From Tetrapyrgos nigripes (Eukaryota; Basidiomycota; Agaricomycetes; Agaricales; Campanellaceae), in assembly GCA_013368315.1 (NCBI GenBank), contig JAACJM010000064.1:248001-312000 (forward strand): a stretch of DNA of 64,000 nt, read 5' to 3'. The translations under genes were made by a program, and so were the position numbers. This document shows, in pieces, positions 1-11,565 of this stretch. How positions within the stretch are numbered: the first letter of the stretch is position 1; each line of letters opens with the position of its first letter. The notes beneath the pieces are model-generated. The model saw nothing but the letters and a program-made list of their open reading frames with translations. It made no database searches and was not told where the DNA came from.

Positions 1-2231
1 ACTTCTGGATTGCCTATAATTAAAGCATATCAGACACGAAGCACAATACAGAAAGTATAAGCAGAAATCATACCGGATACAGGAGAAACATGCGATCAAT
101 CATTAAGAAAATGGATGACCAGCGAGTATCCACGTCGCGGAGGAGAACCACAACTTTAATTACATTGTTCTCGTCGTCTTCAGTGATTTCAATGCCAGCC
201 TGCTCCTTCTCTGCCAAAACCGCCTCACGAATCTCAATGACAACCTTGCATAAACCCGAATGCCGCTTTCACGATGCTCGACATGCGCTCACAAGCTTAC
301 GCACTCTGGCAATCAAATTGACTTTCAGAGCGGCAAGGTAATCAGGGGAAATAGACTCGAATGCAGGAGGAGGGGTAAAGTCAACGATATCAGCTTCAGT
401 CACACCATCTGGGTCCTGAAAACCCTGGGGTTCCTCTGCATATGTCAGCTTCGAGAGACCTGTCTTTACAGCAATGTTGATAATGTGTGGAAAACATCTG
501 CACCATCCCGTTAATGAGATATCAGTGCAGAAGTGCAACGGTGAAACTCACTGTATCCAATTTCCCTCTGCCGAGAATTGAATGCCTATTTCTCGAAACA
601 TATGTTCAAGGGCACGCATCATCGTATTATTATTCGAAGCGTTGTCAAGAGTAATGGAACCAATCTGCAAATATAGTACATGTCAGATAAACTAAAATTG
701 AAGTAAACCTAGAGTCTAAAGACACACCCGTCTTGCAATCCCAAGCTCATTAAGCACAGTAAAGAAGTACTTCGCCATGGTTTCACCATCATGAGTCTCT
801 CCTATGTGCCGGAATGCAATAAGACGTGATTTCATAACAAGGTGGCCATCTTTGCGAATGAAGTAATGGGCAGTAACAGCCATGTAACCTTCTAGATTAT
901 CACGAGACCACATATCAGAAGTATATGAAATACGGCCAAGTGAATTCTTGAATAGTACTCAGTAAATCTTGCTTTAGCATAGAAGAAATGACTCACCTGA
1001 ATTTCTCTCTTAATGTTCGTGAATTCATTGTCAAATTGAGAAAAGATCAACTCCATAAGCTTGGTACGATGTGGAATATCATTGGGGGCCAAATCCAATC
1101 CAATATATGCTAGGACATCACAAAACTCAGGACATTCGATGACGTTGATAGACTGAAAGATGGTCAGTACTAGTCACATTCAAATGACGAATGTTTACCT
1201 GATCGTCGACTACGATCCATCGAACCAATAGTTCCATGAACACTGTGGTGGAAAATTCTTCTCCTGGATGCCGAAAATACTTCAAAATAGTGGGAGTTGA
1301 CTCCAAAGAGTCCCATCCCTTGAGCTTGAACTTGGGTACGATCTCGTTGTAAATGGGGCCATGAAACTTTGTGAGATGTTGCTGAATGCTCCGGGTGAGC
1401 CCACCACTCACATTTTGAAAGGTACCAACCTTGTTTCTAAAGAGATATTTCTGAATCAGCAATTACTATGAATATCAGTACAGAGAAAGCTTACCCTTCG
1501 GGACAGAGTCTACAAGCAAGCCATTTGCAGCCCTTTGGTCTGGTGGCAAATGGCTTTAAATTTGGATTTGGAGATGGTATAGCATCGGTATCGGCAGGTA
1601 CCATAAAATACCAACAATCTGTGGCAGCGCCATGACTTCCTGAATCAGATCTCTTCTGTTTCGCCTGTACAGACTTGAAAATTGATGAATCTAATGCAGG
1701 TGGGAGTGGAGAAGGTGCCAGAAAGGATGGATTGGGTATAGGACCAGCGCCAGAGATAGTAGCGGTCGGAGTGGGAGCAATAGCAGGCCTCGGAACAACA
1801 TGATTTTCTTTGTCAGAGGACTGGCGAGCATGGACATTACGGGAAGGAGGAGGATTAGATGTAGGAGCGCTGCGCTTTCTGGACATTGATGAAGCCTGGC
1901 TTTGGCTTCCAGAAGCAAGTGGAGGTTGCCAGGTAATAAAGTTAGCCTGAACAGGTGTTGAATTGGTCAGCAGAGTAGAGGCACGAGAAGGTTGTGGAGT
2001 AGGATTGGGAGAATAATATGGGAAAGGCCATTGCTGATACTGAGGATGCAGTCCATAGGGGAGAGCTGTGTGGTAATGCGAGGTGTAAGGCTGATAAAAC
2101 AGCGTTGAAGGAGTAGAAGATGGTTGGAAAGGAACTGCAGATTGAAATATTGGAGGTTCAGGAGGACTCTGCCTGTCGGGGTTACTCCGAATGTGAAGAG
2201 GAGTGGTAGGTGGGCTTCCTGACTGGTTCAT
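1..2231 (-). mobile_element. hAT-family DNA transposase gene with BED finger, interrupted and truncated by window edge
   Basis: The gene encodes a cut-and-paste transposase acting on its own terminal repeats; it runs off the left edge. From the ATG at 2231 there is a proline/serine-rich leader of about 200 residues, then a BED-type zinc finger (LACRLC, then QQHLTKFH after an intron near 1490-1463). Hallmark hAT blocks follow: RWIVVDDQ (near 1200), ECPEFCDVLAYIGLDL, TSDMWSRDNLEGYMAVTAHY (near 900), KSRLIAFRHI, CFPHIINIAVKT (near 490), KLVSACRAS (near 275) and LLRDVDTRWSSIFLMIDR (near 100-150). Introns are short, GT-AG, and splice in frame. One in-frame TGA (271-269) falls directly after ACRAS; the downstream frame is still hAT-like. 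The copy is therefore probably a young, recently disabled element. The family assignment is firm; whether the stop is biological or a sequencing error is open. Confidence 0.88.
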
Positions 2232-2496
2232 GGGGATTAAAGTTGCTTGAAATGCTTACCTGGTCAGCCTTTAAGACCTGTTGCTGGTCAGGGACTTAAA
2301 ACAGGGCAACGAAAACAGAGGCTAAAAATCTTCCTGTAACTAAGGTACATTTCGCTTATCAACAAAAAAAATTGGACCAAAGTGACTGCAACACATGAAG
2401 GGAGGAGAAAGCACATGGAGGGAAGAGGAAACACATGGAGGGAGGAGGAAACAAGCTTGGGAGCAGGAGGAACGCGTTCTTTAGCGCGCATAGCCC
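2232..2496. other. Upstream flank of the hAT gene, with short direct repeats
   Basis: No coding signal is seen. At about 2395-2455 there are three near-identical copies of an 18-20 nt purine-rich unit of the type 'acacatggagggaggagga'. This is probably simple-sequence expansion in the 5' region of the transposon. The right terminal inverted repeat cannot be identified because the left end is outside the window. Confidence 0.4.
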
Positions 2497-2925
2497 CTAA
2501 CAAGATCGTGAGTCATGAGCAATGACGTTGATATTTGTTGCCGCCATGGCGTCAAGCCGTTGTGTTCCGGGTTTCCAGAAATGGTTTTGAGCCAGGCCCG
2601 GGTCTGGCTCGCCAAGCGAGTCAGCTCGACCCGCGGCAACACTATAGACTCCAGTGAGCCAGTAATCATGGATTTTTGGTAGGGGTATGGTTGTGTGGGA
2701 TGACACTACTAGATGTATGGCTGCTACCTCAGCCTCTATTTGTGAGGCGGGTCCTTTGAGTACGGTGTTGGCAGTAAGTCGACGGGCTGAGGAACCACCC
2801 TTGTCTAGGGGAGGGTATGTCTTTGCGGCTGTTTTCAGAAGCGTAGAAAGAAAAAAGTGTCGATAGTGGCTGACAAGACGTTGTCGGATCCATTGAAAAA
2901 GCCGTAGAATCAGTATGATTGCCAA
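2497..2925 (-). pseudogene. Fragment resembling the N-lobe of a fungal aminoglycoside-phosphotransferase-like (APH) protein
   Basis: The frame contains VLKGPASQIEAEVAAIHLV followed by TTIPLPKIHDYW. This matches the pattern of the ATP-binding N-lobe in basidiomycete APH-like proteins: a lysine after a hydrophobic strand, then a helix, then 'TTIPVPKIHDYW'. After that motif the expected 'YIVMEYIEG' hinge is absent; the frame runs into unrelated sequence and stops at 2497. No C-lobe follows on this strand. The C-lobe of a similar protein lies on the opposite strand at 5214-5723. I read this as a gene remnant. The match rests on short motifs, so the family call is moderate. Confidence 0.45.
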
Positions 2926-3689
2926 TGTTGAGTTCGGAATGTTTGGTAAGCAATTGCAAGGGCAAACGCAAACCGTTCAAACTCCGACCTTCCTAGCCAC
3001 AAAGGCTTTTGTGCAGCCCACACTTGTAGACTTGACTTGTATTTTGAGGAAGCAAATCTTTACAAGTTAGAAGGTATATGTGCACAATTATTGGAGCCAT
3101 TGAGATATTCCGACGCATCCTTGAAACGGAATGTATTCGGCTGTCTGCCTAGGGGAGACTACTTACTTCGTAGGAGAGGTTGGACAGGCAGACTAAAGAG
3201 GGTGACCAATGAATATCTAGGCTAACTGCAAGCTTGTCAAGTCAGTCTCCTCTGATGTCGATTTCAGTCATGTCACGATTCACAGCAGCTTGGGCTTCCC
3301 TCAATTTAACAATACTGTATTCATGACACTACTAGTCCTCAGGACAACAGAGTACATATCAAATGAAAGAGGTGTGGGCCAGTGCCCAGGCGTGGCGAGT
3401 ACGCGGCCGGAAGGAAAAGTTAAAAATACAAGAAATAAAGATACCACAAATAAAATGTAGCTTTTTTAACTGGTGAAGAGGATGAAAAAAGAGAAAAAGA
3501 TCAGCGAGTGAAAAGTACAGTAACGGATGAAAAGGAGCTTGATAATAGGGGCAAGTGACGGAAAAGGACGGACCGGGAAAATCGGGAGGCTTTGAACATA
3601 GCCACACGCAGAAACCGAGTGTAAAGAACTCATCCTCATTTCATTCGGCCTCGTAATTAATATGTGAAGGAAAAGCACATCGCGTCGTC
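2926..3689. other. Intergenic stretch, no gene recognised
   Basis: There are short open frames on both strands, none with a recognisable domain or coherent splice structure. The right part is the 3' flank of the BTB gene. Confidence 0.4.
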
Positions 3690-4666
3690 TCAAATGACCG
3701 CCTTCCTCTGTCGATGTTCCAACACAAACGATTTCAGAGTCCTCATTCTCTTCACCTGCTCGACAATGCCGTCTCTCCACAGGAAGAGCACGGCATTCAT
3801 GTCGTCGTCTCCCTTAGGTCCACGAGTATCCTTCTCTAGTTCGATCAACTCTTCCAGGTGATGTATGAGTTGAGGATTAGCCATGATTTCTCTCTTGGCC
3901 GCGAGAATCCTGGTCCTCCATAGCTTTTTCTTCGAATTTGGATTGAATACGTCAAGAGGACAAGTTAAATGACTCAGTATCTTCAGCCACTGTTCACGAT
4001 ACATGCTCTAGTAGATTCATGGGCTTGACTATCGAAGGGATAGATGTAATGTACACTTACCCATGGAATGTATAGGTCAGCAGGCATAATATAAGCCACA
4101 TCTTCGAGCTCCTTCCCTACAAACATAGGTGCGACGGCAAAGATCAAGGATTCATGGCCATTGTGTCTCGCAGCAAAATTGAAGATTTCCTCGGCATGTT
4201 CCACATCCAGAAAATCTCTGCACCGTAATTTAGTAAGTCCAGCATATACTATATAAAGAATCACCGAGACGTACTTCATCCTCATCACACAAACCCGAAT
4301 TGCCGAGTGCACAACATATTTCTCCGCAGCTTCTGCCAAGTCCATCAACTGCTTAAAGTTGACATCGTCAAGGTCAGGAAGTGGCGTATTCCGTTGAGTA
4401 AACTGAAAGAGCAGTTCCAGCGTCGAGGCCTTCTCAGCCAAGGGGACAACTTCAGAACTACTGATCTGATCTCCAGCAGGGAAGCCTTCCGTAAGATACT
4501 CGAGGTCCTGGCAACGGATGTAGAAGCGAACATCATCGGAGGAGCAGAAGATAACGTCGCCGCCATTGTCAGCGTGGACTGAGATGAAAACCATCTCTTT
4601 GCTCAGTGGTCATGGAATTGAGCCTGAGTGGGGAAAGTACTCACATCGCTTGGAGACCTTCGACAT
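3690..4666 (-). CDS. BTB/POZ domain protein
   Basis: Four exons (4666-4645, 4578-4275, 4217-4061, 4007-3690) sum to 801 nt, encoding 266 residues, with GT-AG introns of 66, 57 and 53 nt. The ATG at 4666 gives the short exon MSKVSKR, spliced to FHADNGGDVIFCSSD, the start of the BTB fold. Residues about 8-115 form the BTB domain (GDVIFCSSDDVRFYIR, ASTLELLFQFT, LAEAAEKYVVHSAIRVC). Next come the helical region typical of mushroom BTB proteins (HAEEIFNFAARHNGHESLIFAVAP) and the IPW motif. BTB domains dimerise and often recruit cullin-3 ligases. Agaricomycetes carry large families of such proteins with unknown targets, so no specific function is claimed. The length is normal for the family. Confidence 0.85.
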
Positions 4667-5213
4667 TACACTAGTCTAACTAATGATGGGGGTTATCCAA
4701 AGTAGAGAGATCTAAGCGACTGGCAGAGGTGGGAGACAATCTTCGATGAGGCCGATTTTGAGTGACCTTCGCAACTTTTCCACGGGTTCAGCCGCCCACA
4801 CCCTTTCAGCGCTCTGAAATGACCGAACACAGCCATTTCAACTGACGCTCAACGCCATTCCTACCTTCGCTCGTAACTTGTTTGCCAGTAACTTTAGGTA
4901 CAGTAGGACCTTGTAGGCGCTGTGTACGCGTAGCTACACGAGATAACAACAACTGGGGAAAGGTGCCATTGCTACGAGGCCCCTTGCTTCAAGTTTTGGA
5001 TATCAACAACAGCAAAAATTCATTGTTCAGTACACAGCTTAGATTACAGCATTTTGTAGCAGAACGAGTAAACAATGTACAAAGAGATATTGAATCCCAA
5101 AAAGAACACAAGGACACAGGCTACAGCATCAGCCTACCGCCAACTTCCAAGGCTGTACGCAAAATTGTGACGAAGAATAGACCACGAATATTTTATACTT
5201 CTACAGGAGACGT
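4667..5213. other. Intergenic stretch between the BTB gene and an APH fragment
   Basis: This is the upstream region of the BTB gene. An open plus-strand frame at 4882-5346 overlaps the broken APH remnant in another frame and has no recognisable domain. Possibly degraded N-terminal parts of that remnant lie here. Confidence 0.3.
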
Positions 5214-5723
5214 ATATGGCTGGGTTATCAGCAACACCGGGAATCGGATGGATTGGGTCTGCCGCTGGCGGAGCCTTTTACGACGTACATATATCTCAAC
5301 AATGCGGCCCGTACAGTGCATTCTCCACCCAACGAGAGTTCAATGATTGGAGGGTGTCATGAGGCGGCATTGTATGAAGCCCAATTCCAAGCACACCTAC
5401 CGTCACTTGTGCGGTTGAAGGAACTGCGAAAGGTCATACGGGACGACCACCACGTTGTATTCACCCATGGCAACCTGGAAAGAAGAAACATAATGGTACG
5501 CGTCAATGGGACAGGTGATGATGAAGTTGAGGTCGTGATTCTGGATTGGGAGTTGGCGGGATGGCGACCTGCTTTTTGGGAGGGAATGTTATTGGAGTGG
5601 TCTGCGTCTATGATTCGTATATGGCAGGATTTGCGTCCTTTGGTGCAAGTTGGATTTGAGGCGGATGTTGAGAGAGAAGTGCAGTTACGTTTGGTGAATG
5701 GTGGGATGTCACCTGTTCCTTGA
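5214..5723 (+). pseudogene. Broken C-lobe of an APH/choline-kinase-like phosphotransferase
   Basis: One frame reads GIGWIGSAAGGAFYDVHIS and FNDWRVS, then stops near 5359. The match resumes in another frame with RKVIRDDHHVVFTHGNLERR, NIMV and VVILDWELAGWRPAFWEG. The blocks correspond to the substrate lid, the catalytic loop and the metal-binding loop of basidiomycete APH-like proteins. Two defects are visible: a frameshift between the first two blocks, where no intron could fit, and an asparagine in place of the usual catalytic aspartate of HGD (here HGN). The metal-binding DWE is kept. No clear N-lobe lies upstream on this strand. The piece ends at the TGA at 5721-5723. A decayed gene copy is the simplest reading. 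Confidence 0.65.
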
Positions 5724-7045
5724 AGAAGTCGTTCCATACTGTATGACTCTGTATGCCTTTAGGTAAAGTAAAGCGTTCACAAAGCAGTCTATGACTCGGA
5801 AATGATGGATGTGCAGAAGATGTCTATGATACAAAATTGCTTGTTCGACGACTCCGAGAAAAAAATCCATTCATCACATCACAAAGGCCTATATCTCTCA
5901 TCCTCGCCAACAGGGCATCTGTTCCGAAGGGTAAGTATAGATCGTCATGACTCATTCTGTAACCGACTCGTTTCTTCATCTTTGATATCTTGGCCATGGC
6001 CCCAGTACTTTATTCGAGGTGGGGGCACGCCGCGTTTGTGGCTGGATAGAATTGAGGGATAGTTATTTTTGTGACAGCTACACCGTGTCCCGAACAAGTC
6101 ACTCCTTACTGGGATAACTAGCTTGTGCGTAGCCGCGTAACTATGTAGTAGGCGGACATAAGTGACAATGGTAAGGAAGATCATCGGATTACAGTTTTTA
6201 GTTTCTAAGTATGATATGCACGCCGAAAATACAAAAATATCCGCTCGGCAGAAAGGCGTACAGAAACACATTTTTGTACAGATATAAGATATATCTGTTA
6301 CAATAATGCCATCTCTGTCGAGCGGATATTTTTGTCTTTCCGGCGTGCATATATATCAACGGCCTTTATTGAGCTGGATCCAGACAGCTCCATGTCTACT
6401 CCAAGTCTCTATGGGTCCGATGATCCATAGCGTCAAAACTGACTATACCATTCTAAGTAAGTAACGAAAGACGCTGAAGATAGCATATACTGGAGATATA
6501 GTTAGACCAGCGTCAGGCCTAGACTTTAAGCGTCCTTACGATTCATTTGACCTCGTGCCGCTGAGAGAATGAAATGATAAGTGACGGCGTTTGATGAGGT
6601 CTTTCGAGGATTGGTTCTTCATGGAATGGAATGCAAGATGGATGTTGTGTGTAAGCTGGAACGTGCGGTTGGTCATCTGTACATCTCCACAAGTTCTCAG
6701 AGAAGGCGAATAGAAAGGAAATAACAATAGATCAGGGTGGAGTGCACCCGCGACAGTTGACTTCTTGCGACAATTTTGTGATAGATGTTGGATAGATGTC
6801 GAGAAGCTGGGACGAAAGTTTGAAGGAGGGATCGTCCCCTCGACGTCCTCAACATCGACGTTAGAAGACAAAAAGCGATGACTCGAAACGGGCATCCCGA
6901 AACAGGGGAACAATAAGAAACACGTGAGTATGAGAGTTTGAGGTGGCGTGAGAATGTGAAGGCTGTGGTGTAGTCATTCGTGATGCTGTTGGGTCTGCGC
7001 ATTGACCACTTTGGCGTTTTCGCTTCCTCCTTGTCGTCGACAACG
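5724..7045. other. Intergenic stretch, mostly without recognised features
   Basis: No coding exon is supported. The region contains the hairpin element at 6211-6356. The last several hundred bases are the promoter side of the plus-strand gene starting at 7046. Confidence 0.4.
6211..6356. repeat. Long inverted repeat (hairpin or MITE-like)
   Basis: The left arm at about 6212-6251 and the right arm at about 6313-6356 are reverse complements over about 40 nt with only three or four mismatches (core ATATGCACGCCG, ACAAAAATATCCGCTCG). The spacer of about 60 nt contains a second, smaller palindrome (ACAGATAT, AAG, ATATCTGT) around 6277-6300. The outer ends are flanked by AT-rich sequence. It has the size and form of a small non-autonomous transposon, or of a template for a hairpin transcript. 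No coding capacity. Confidence 0.7.
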
Positions 7046-10000
7046 ATGGACTCGCAGTCTTCCACGTCCTACAAGGGCAAAGTCACTAACAGAGGATGGT
7101 CTCAGCTCCCTGCAGAGCTCATCAGGTACGTCGTCGTCGTCGTCGTTCTCGTCGAGTGTCTTCGCCGTTGTCGACCAACGCGTCCACGCATACGCTAACT
7201 CATCCCTTTGTCTTTCCCTCTCTTTTTACAGAACAATCGCTACTAACTATCTCTGGGATGTCTCCTCAACAAAGCACTGTCCCGACACCTGGAATCATCG
7301 AGTCTTTTGGCAATCCAGATTAGTCTACACCGTCTTACGCGACGCCGTCCAGATGGAGACCTTTATGCAGATATGCCCTCAATGGGCTGCTGCAGTAGAG
7401 CATCATAATTTCTGGGATCATGCCATCAACGTGATAGACCCTCGCGACGTTCTCATCATGCACTCTTTCACTCAGCCTCCCAACGCCGCCAACTCCATGA
7501 CAAAAGCCAGCGCTGGCACGGCAACGATTGGGATGGCGCAACCTAAACATATCAAACTATCTCCCTTTGCTCATTTCAAGGCCATCGCGCATTGGTCGTG
7601 CATCGTTTGTTGTATCAATCATCCACAGAGCAACCATGGTCTTGGCAAAGCTCGATATCCTTTCTATCATACCCTTACAGGCAATTGGGGTCTCTGTCCG
7701 GAGCACAACGGTGGTCCTGATCGTCCCAGCGCTCGAGACCGTAGCGAGAGGGAACATGAACGGGATAGGGAGCGGTCGACGTTTTGCGGGTTATGTCTCA
7801 GAGAGGCTCAACCCTACGACTTGCATATCCAGTATGGGTACGGCTACGGCTATGGACAGCAAGGTCTACAGCAGGGCATGGATATTGAGAAGTCGAGGAG
7901 GAATCCAACATTTTACACCGGGTGTATGGAGAATGAGGACGAAAACACTTTTCCCAATGTGGAGACGACGTGTAGAAGTTGTAGGCAGGAATGGTTGATG
8001 GCGAGGATCCACCAGCTCCCCGAGTATCGGTGGTATCGCGACAGGGTTCGTCTCACTGGCGGTAAATCGGGTCTTCCTCGTCTAGAAGCTTGGGATTGGG
8101 ACCATGAGGCTAGATCTTCTGTGGAATCATTCATCGAGCTCGGAGAAGGGAGCGTCGACGACATTGTCGCTCTCGTTCGGGATCGGTGGTGGTTGAGGAC
8201 CAAGACAAGGTTAGGCGGGATGTTGGAGCAAGCCATCGCTGCCGAGAAGTTCTTGGGTGGCGAAACTACCCTTCCTGGGACTGGTCGTTCTCGTGGTCGT
8301 ACCATGCGCGATGCAGACGGTGACCTCGATGTTGACGAAGAAATCGAAGAAGACACCGAGGAGGAAGAAGAAGAGGAAGAAGACACCGAGCTTTTACAGA
8401 TTACTGAAGACTCTGGTGTGAGGGATCTAGCGTTGAGTGATTGGGCTCGACGTAGGATTCTTGATGGGTTCTGGATCAGCCCTGCTGATCAGTGGTACAA
8501 ATACTTCCTACCACCTACACCTGGCTCTCCTGCACCACTCTTTCTCAACGCCGTCCATCCGTGCCCATGGTCTCTAGAGAGCAATGACACCGACTCAGAT
8601 CCCCTCTCTCCTACTTCCACCGACCTAGACACCACCGAAGCTACGCCACCAACACATCCTCTCCCCTCAACTATCCACTCCTCCGTTCCACCCTCCTTCC
8701 ACTTATGCGAAGAAGCCTACAGCGCCTTCCAAAAAGAATTCCGCCTAGTCTTACTCCCAGGCATGCGTAACCTCGTACGAAGACTCGTTATCGAATCCCA
8801 TGCTGCTTCAGTTGAAGCTGCTAAACTCGGTGTCCCTCCGAATCCGAAATTGGGTGATCCAGCGATTAGAGCGAGTAGGATGACGATTGAAGATGTGGTT
8901 AGGGAGTTGAGGGAGTGTGAGGGTGTTTGGTGGGATGGGTGGGATTGGGTTAGGCATGGGGAACATGGGGAAGGGGGTAACAGCAGGAAAGAGGTCGAGG
9001 GCGACACGGGTATGAACACGAGTAGGACGACTGCGGAGTCGGATGGGGATTCGGGGAGTTGTCGGCATGAGGACGAGCAGCATGGGCATGGGCATGGGCG
9101 TCATGATGAACATGGACATGGAAATGGAAATGGAAATGGACATCAGCACACGCACGTTAGAGAAGGCAGCGAGAAATCGTCTTCAGACGAGTCTTCTACA
9201 CCTACTTCGACGAGCACGTTGACGAGTCCTGTCCTGTCGACTTCGACATTGGGAACGACGCCTTCGCCGCCTCCGACGACGACTCATTCTGGGGATGAGA
9301 AGGAGAAGGATGGGAATTGTAACAACGTCAGCAAGGCTGATTCGCCGTCGTCGGTGTCAGTGTCTGTGCCCATGGCAGACGCAGACGCAGACGCAGACGC
9401 AGAGAAGACTACGCCTACCCATACCCAAACTCCAGCTCAATCTCAATCTCAAGTTCCAGTGAAGGAAAAACCAGTCCCAGTCCCAATCTCAATCCCAGCC
9501 CCAGGGTCTATCGTCGTCAAACCAATTACCATCCCCATCTCGCCAGTCTTGGACCCTCCAAGAATGTTGAGACCTATACCTTACATCCCGGTCTCGATAG
9601 CGCATCTACCGCAGTATAGTTTGGAGTTGGTGAAGAATGTGAGTTTTGAGTTGTCTTTATTTTGTCATTGAGTTTCGGTTTTTTTTTTTTGGTTTCTTTA
9701 TCTTTCCTTTCTGTCGGCATACTCATATATGCTACTACTACTCTTCTACCTCTTATGTCCTTGTCCATGCTCTTTTCCTCGCCCTTTCTTCATGGTGCAT
9801 GGTTATCCTCTCCTCTTTGCCGTTGTCTACCCTTTGCTCGTTTTTTTCACCCATATTGTTCCATATGTCTATCTTTTGTGACTGTCGCTAATTGTTGCCA
9901 CTACCTTCGTGCCTCTACAGGTCTGGCGAGAAGCCTGCGCCCCTCTTTACCACTGCCGCTGCAGAATCTGCATCAGAGCCGCTGAAAAAGCCAACGCTGC

Positions 10001-11063
10001 CTTGGCCGCCAACAACCCTCTCAACTCCATCTCTCGTGACCAAAAAGAACGTTGGGACGAACTTCAAAACGCGCAAAACGAGAGACAAATCAACGCTGCT
10101 GCCAACGTTGGCAAACAGGACAGGGACAGGGAGAGTCAGCTCGTACAAATTAGGTTGGAGGAAGCTGACGATGTGGATGCTGATACTGATGCTGATGGGA
10201 CACCTGTAAGGGTTGAGTACCTCGATGATGGCGATGGTGATGGAGAGGTGGAAGAGTTGGACTATGCTAGTGAAGAGGCGGAGTATGAGGATGAGTATTA
10301 TGAAGATGATGAAGATGCGAGGAGTGATATCTGTGTCGTGGGTACCAAGGGTGGTAGGACTCAGTATGTGGAAGATGACGGGGAATATGATGAAGAAGTC
10401 GACGAAGACGCCAAGTTACGAGCGTACAGGAAGTCGAGGGAGAGAGATCGTTACACTAGGTCCAGGTCCCCCGAGATTCCTTCCATCCACCTTTTGCTCA
10501 AATTCCCAGACGAGAAGGGTGACGATGAGAAGGCTGATCGACCTTCCTCCACGTACAGCTCTCACGAGACTTTGGTCGCCAATAGTCCCCCTTCTACTCC
10601 TGTGAGAAGGATCCCTGGGTCGAGGAAAAGGTCGTGTGACGAGGTGGATGGGTTACAAGGTGATGATGTTGCCGTTGACGGAGGCGTGCCTAGTACACCA
10701 CCCAAACGTCAAAGACTGGAGAGCCCGGGTCCTCTTGCGAGTTTGGGTTTATTTCCTGTTCCTGCTGAGCCGGCGTCGCCAGCCAGGAAACGAAGCTCGG
10801 AAGAAATTGATTTGGAGGCTAATGCTGAGGAGTCTTATGAACGAGGTGTTGCCAGAGGATATGATTATGGGAGGAAACATGCCCTTGCTGTCGACGCTGG
10901 TGGTGGCGGTGGTAAAGATGGTAAAGATGGTCATCGTAATTCGGAGAGGAAGTACAAGAGGTTTAAGACCTCGTCCTCTGAGGAAGAAGAGGCTGAGACG
11001 CCGCCTAGATCAATGACTGGGGACAGTGATCCCGAAGAGAGAGGTGCTGAAGTGAAGGTCTGA
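7046..11063 (+). CDS. Large low-complexity protein with Cys clusters and a possible F-box-like start
   Basis: Three exons (7046-7125, 7232-9638, 9921-11063) sum to 3630 nt, giving 1209 residues. The second intron is long for this window (282 nt). The N-terminus reads GWSQLPAELIRTIATNYL, which resembles an F-box helix 1 but is not conclusive. A conserved-looking region follows (CPDTWNHRVFWQSRLVYTVL). Paired cysteines occur at CIVCCINHP, GLCPEHNG, FCGLCLR and TCRSCRQEW, and after the second intron at YHCRCRIC; together these suggest zinc binding. Between them are an acidic run (EEDTEEEEEEEEDTE), a His/Gly/Asn run near 9080-9145, an Asp/Ala run near 9380-9410, and basic PPKRQRL and RKRS motifs that could be nuclear signals. 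The architecture suggests a nuclear regulator specific to mushrooms. An upstream ATG at 6980 is in frame but less likely. Confidence 0.75.
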
Positions 11064-11565
11064 GAAGGAATGGTTAAGAATGTTGATTAAAGGAAATCCA
11101 CGAGTTTTTGGCAGTTTCATGGTAAGCCGATTTTTGTTTTGATAGTCTGTTTTGTGGTTTAGACAAAACCGAAAGAATGGAAGTATTAATGTGCTGTGTC
11201 TGTCGTACATGTGTTTTGTTGTTTCTTTTTTCTCTGTTTCCGTTGTCCTTGTCTTGCCCCTTGTACACTATCTACCCTATGCCGTCGTTGTGACTTGTAT
11301 TTTTCGTCTTCGCTTGCCTTGCCTTTGCCTTGGAGTCACTCTTCAGACTCCAAGTAACTGAGATTTCTACGTGTACTTTTTTTGCTAGTAGTGTCAAGAC
11401 GTTTTTCGTCTTGATACCTGCAGCGTGTCGTTCTGTCTTGTTTTAATATACTATTCCGCTTCAGAAAGCTGAAGAGTGTGATCTCGATGAATACAGCGAT
11501 GTACAACTACTACATACAAAATGACACTCCATACGCCTGAAAAAATAAATAAATCCACTGCGTCC
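11064..11565. other. Convergent 3' region
   Basis: This is the 3' untranslated space between two converging genes. It is T-rich on the plus strand. A repeated AAATAAATAAAT lies near 11540-11552. No gene is seen. Confidence 0.4.

Noticed and set aside
4882..5346. 154-codon plus-strand frame
   Set aside because: It overlaps the APH remnant in another frame and has no recognisable feature of its own.
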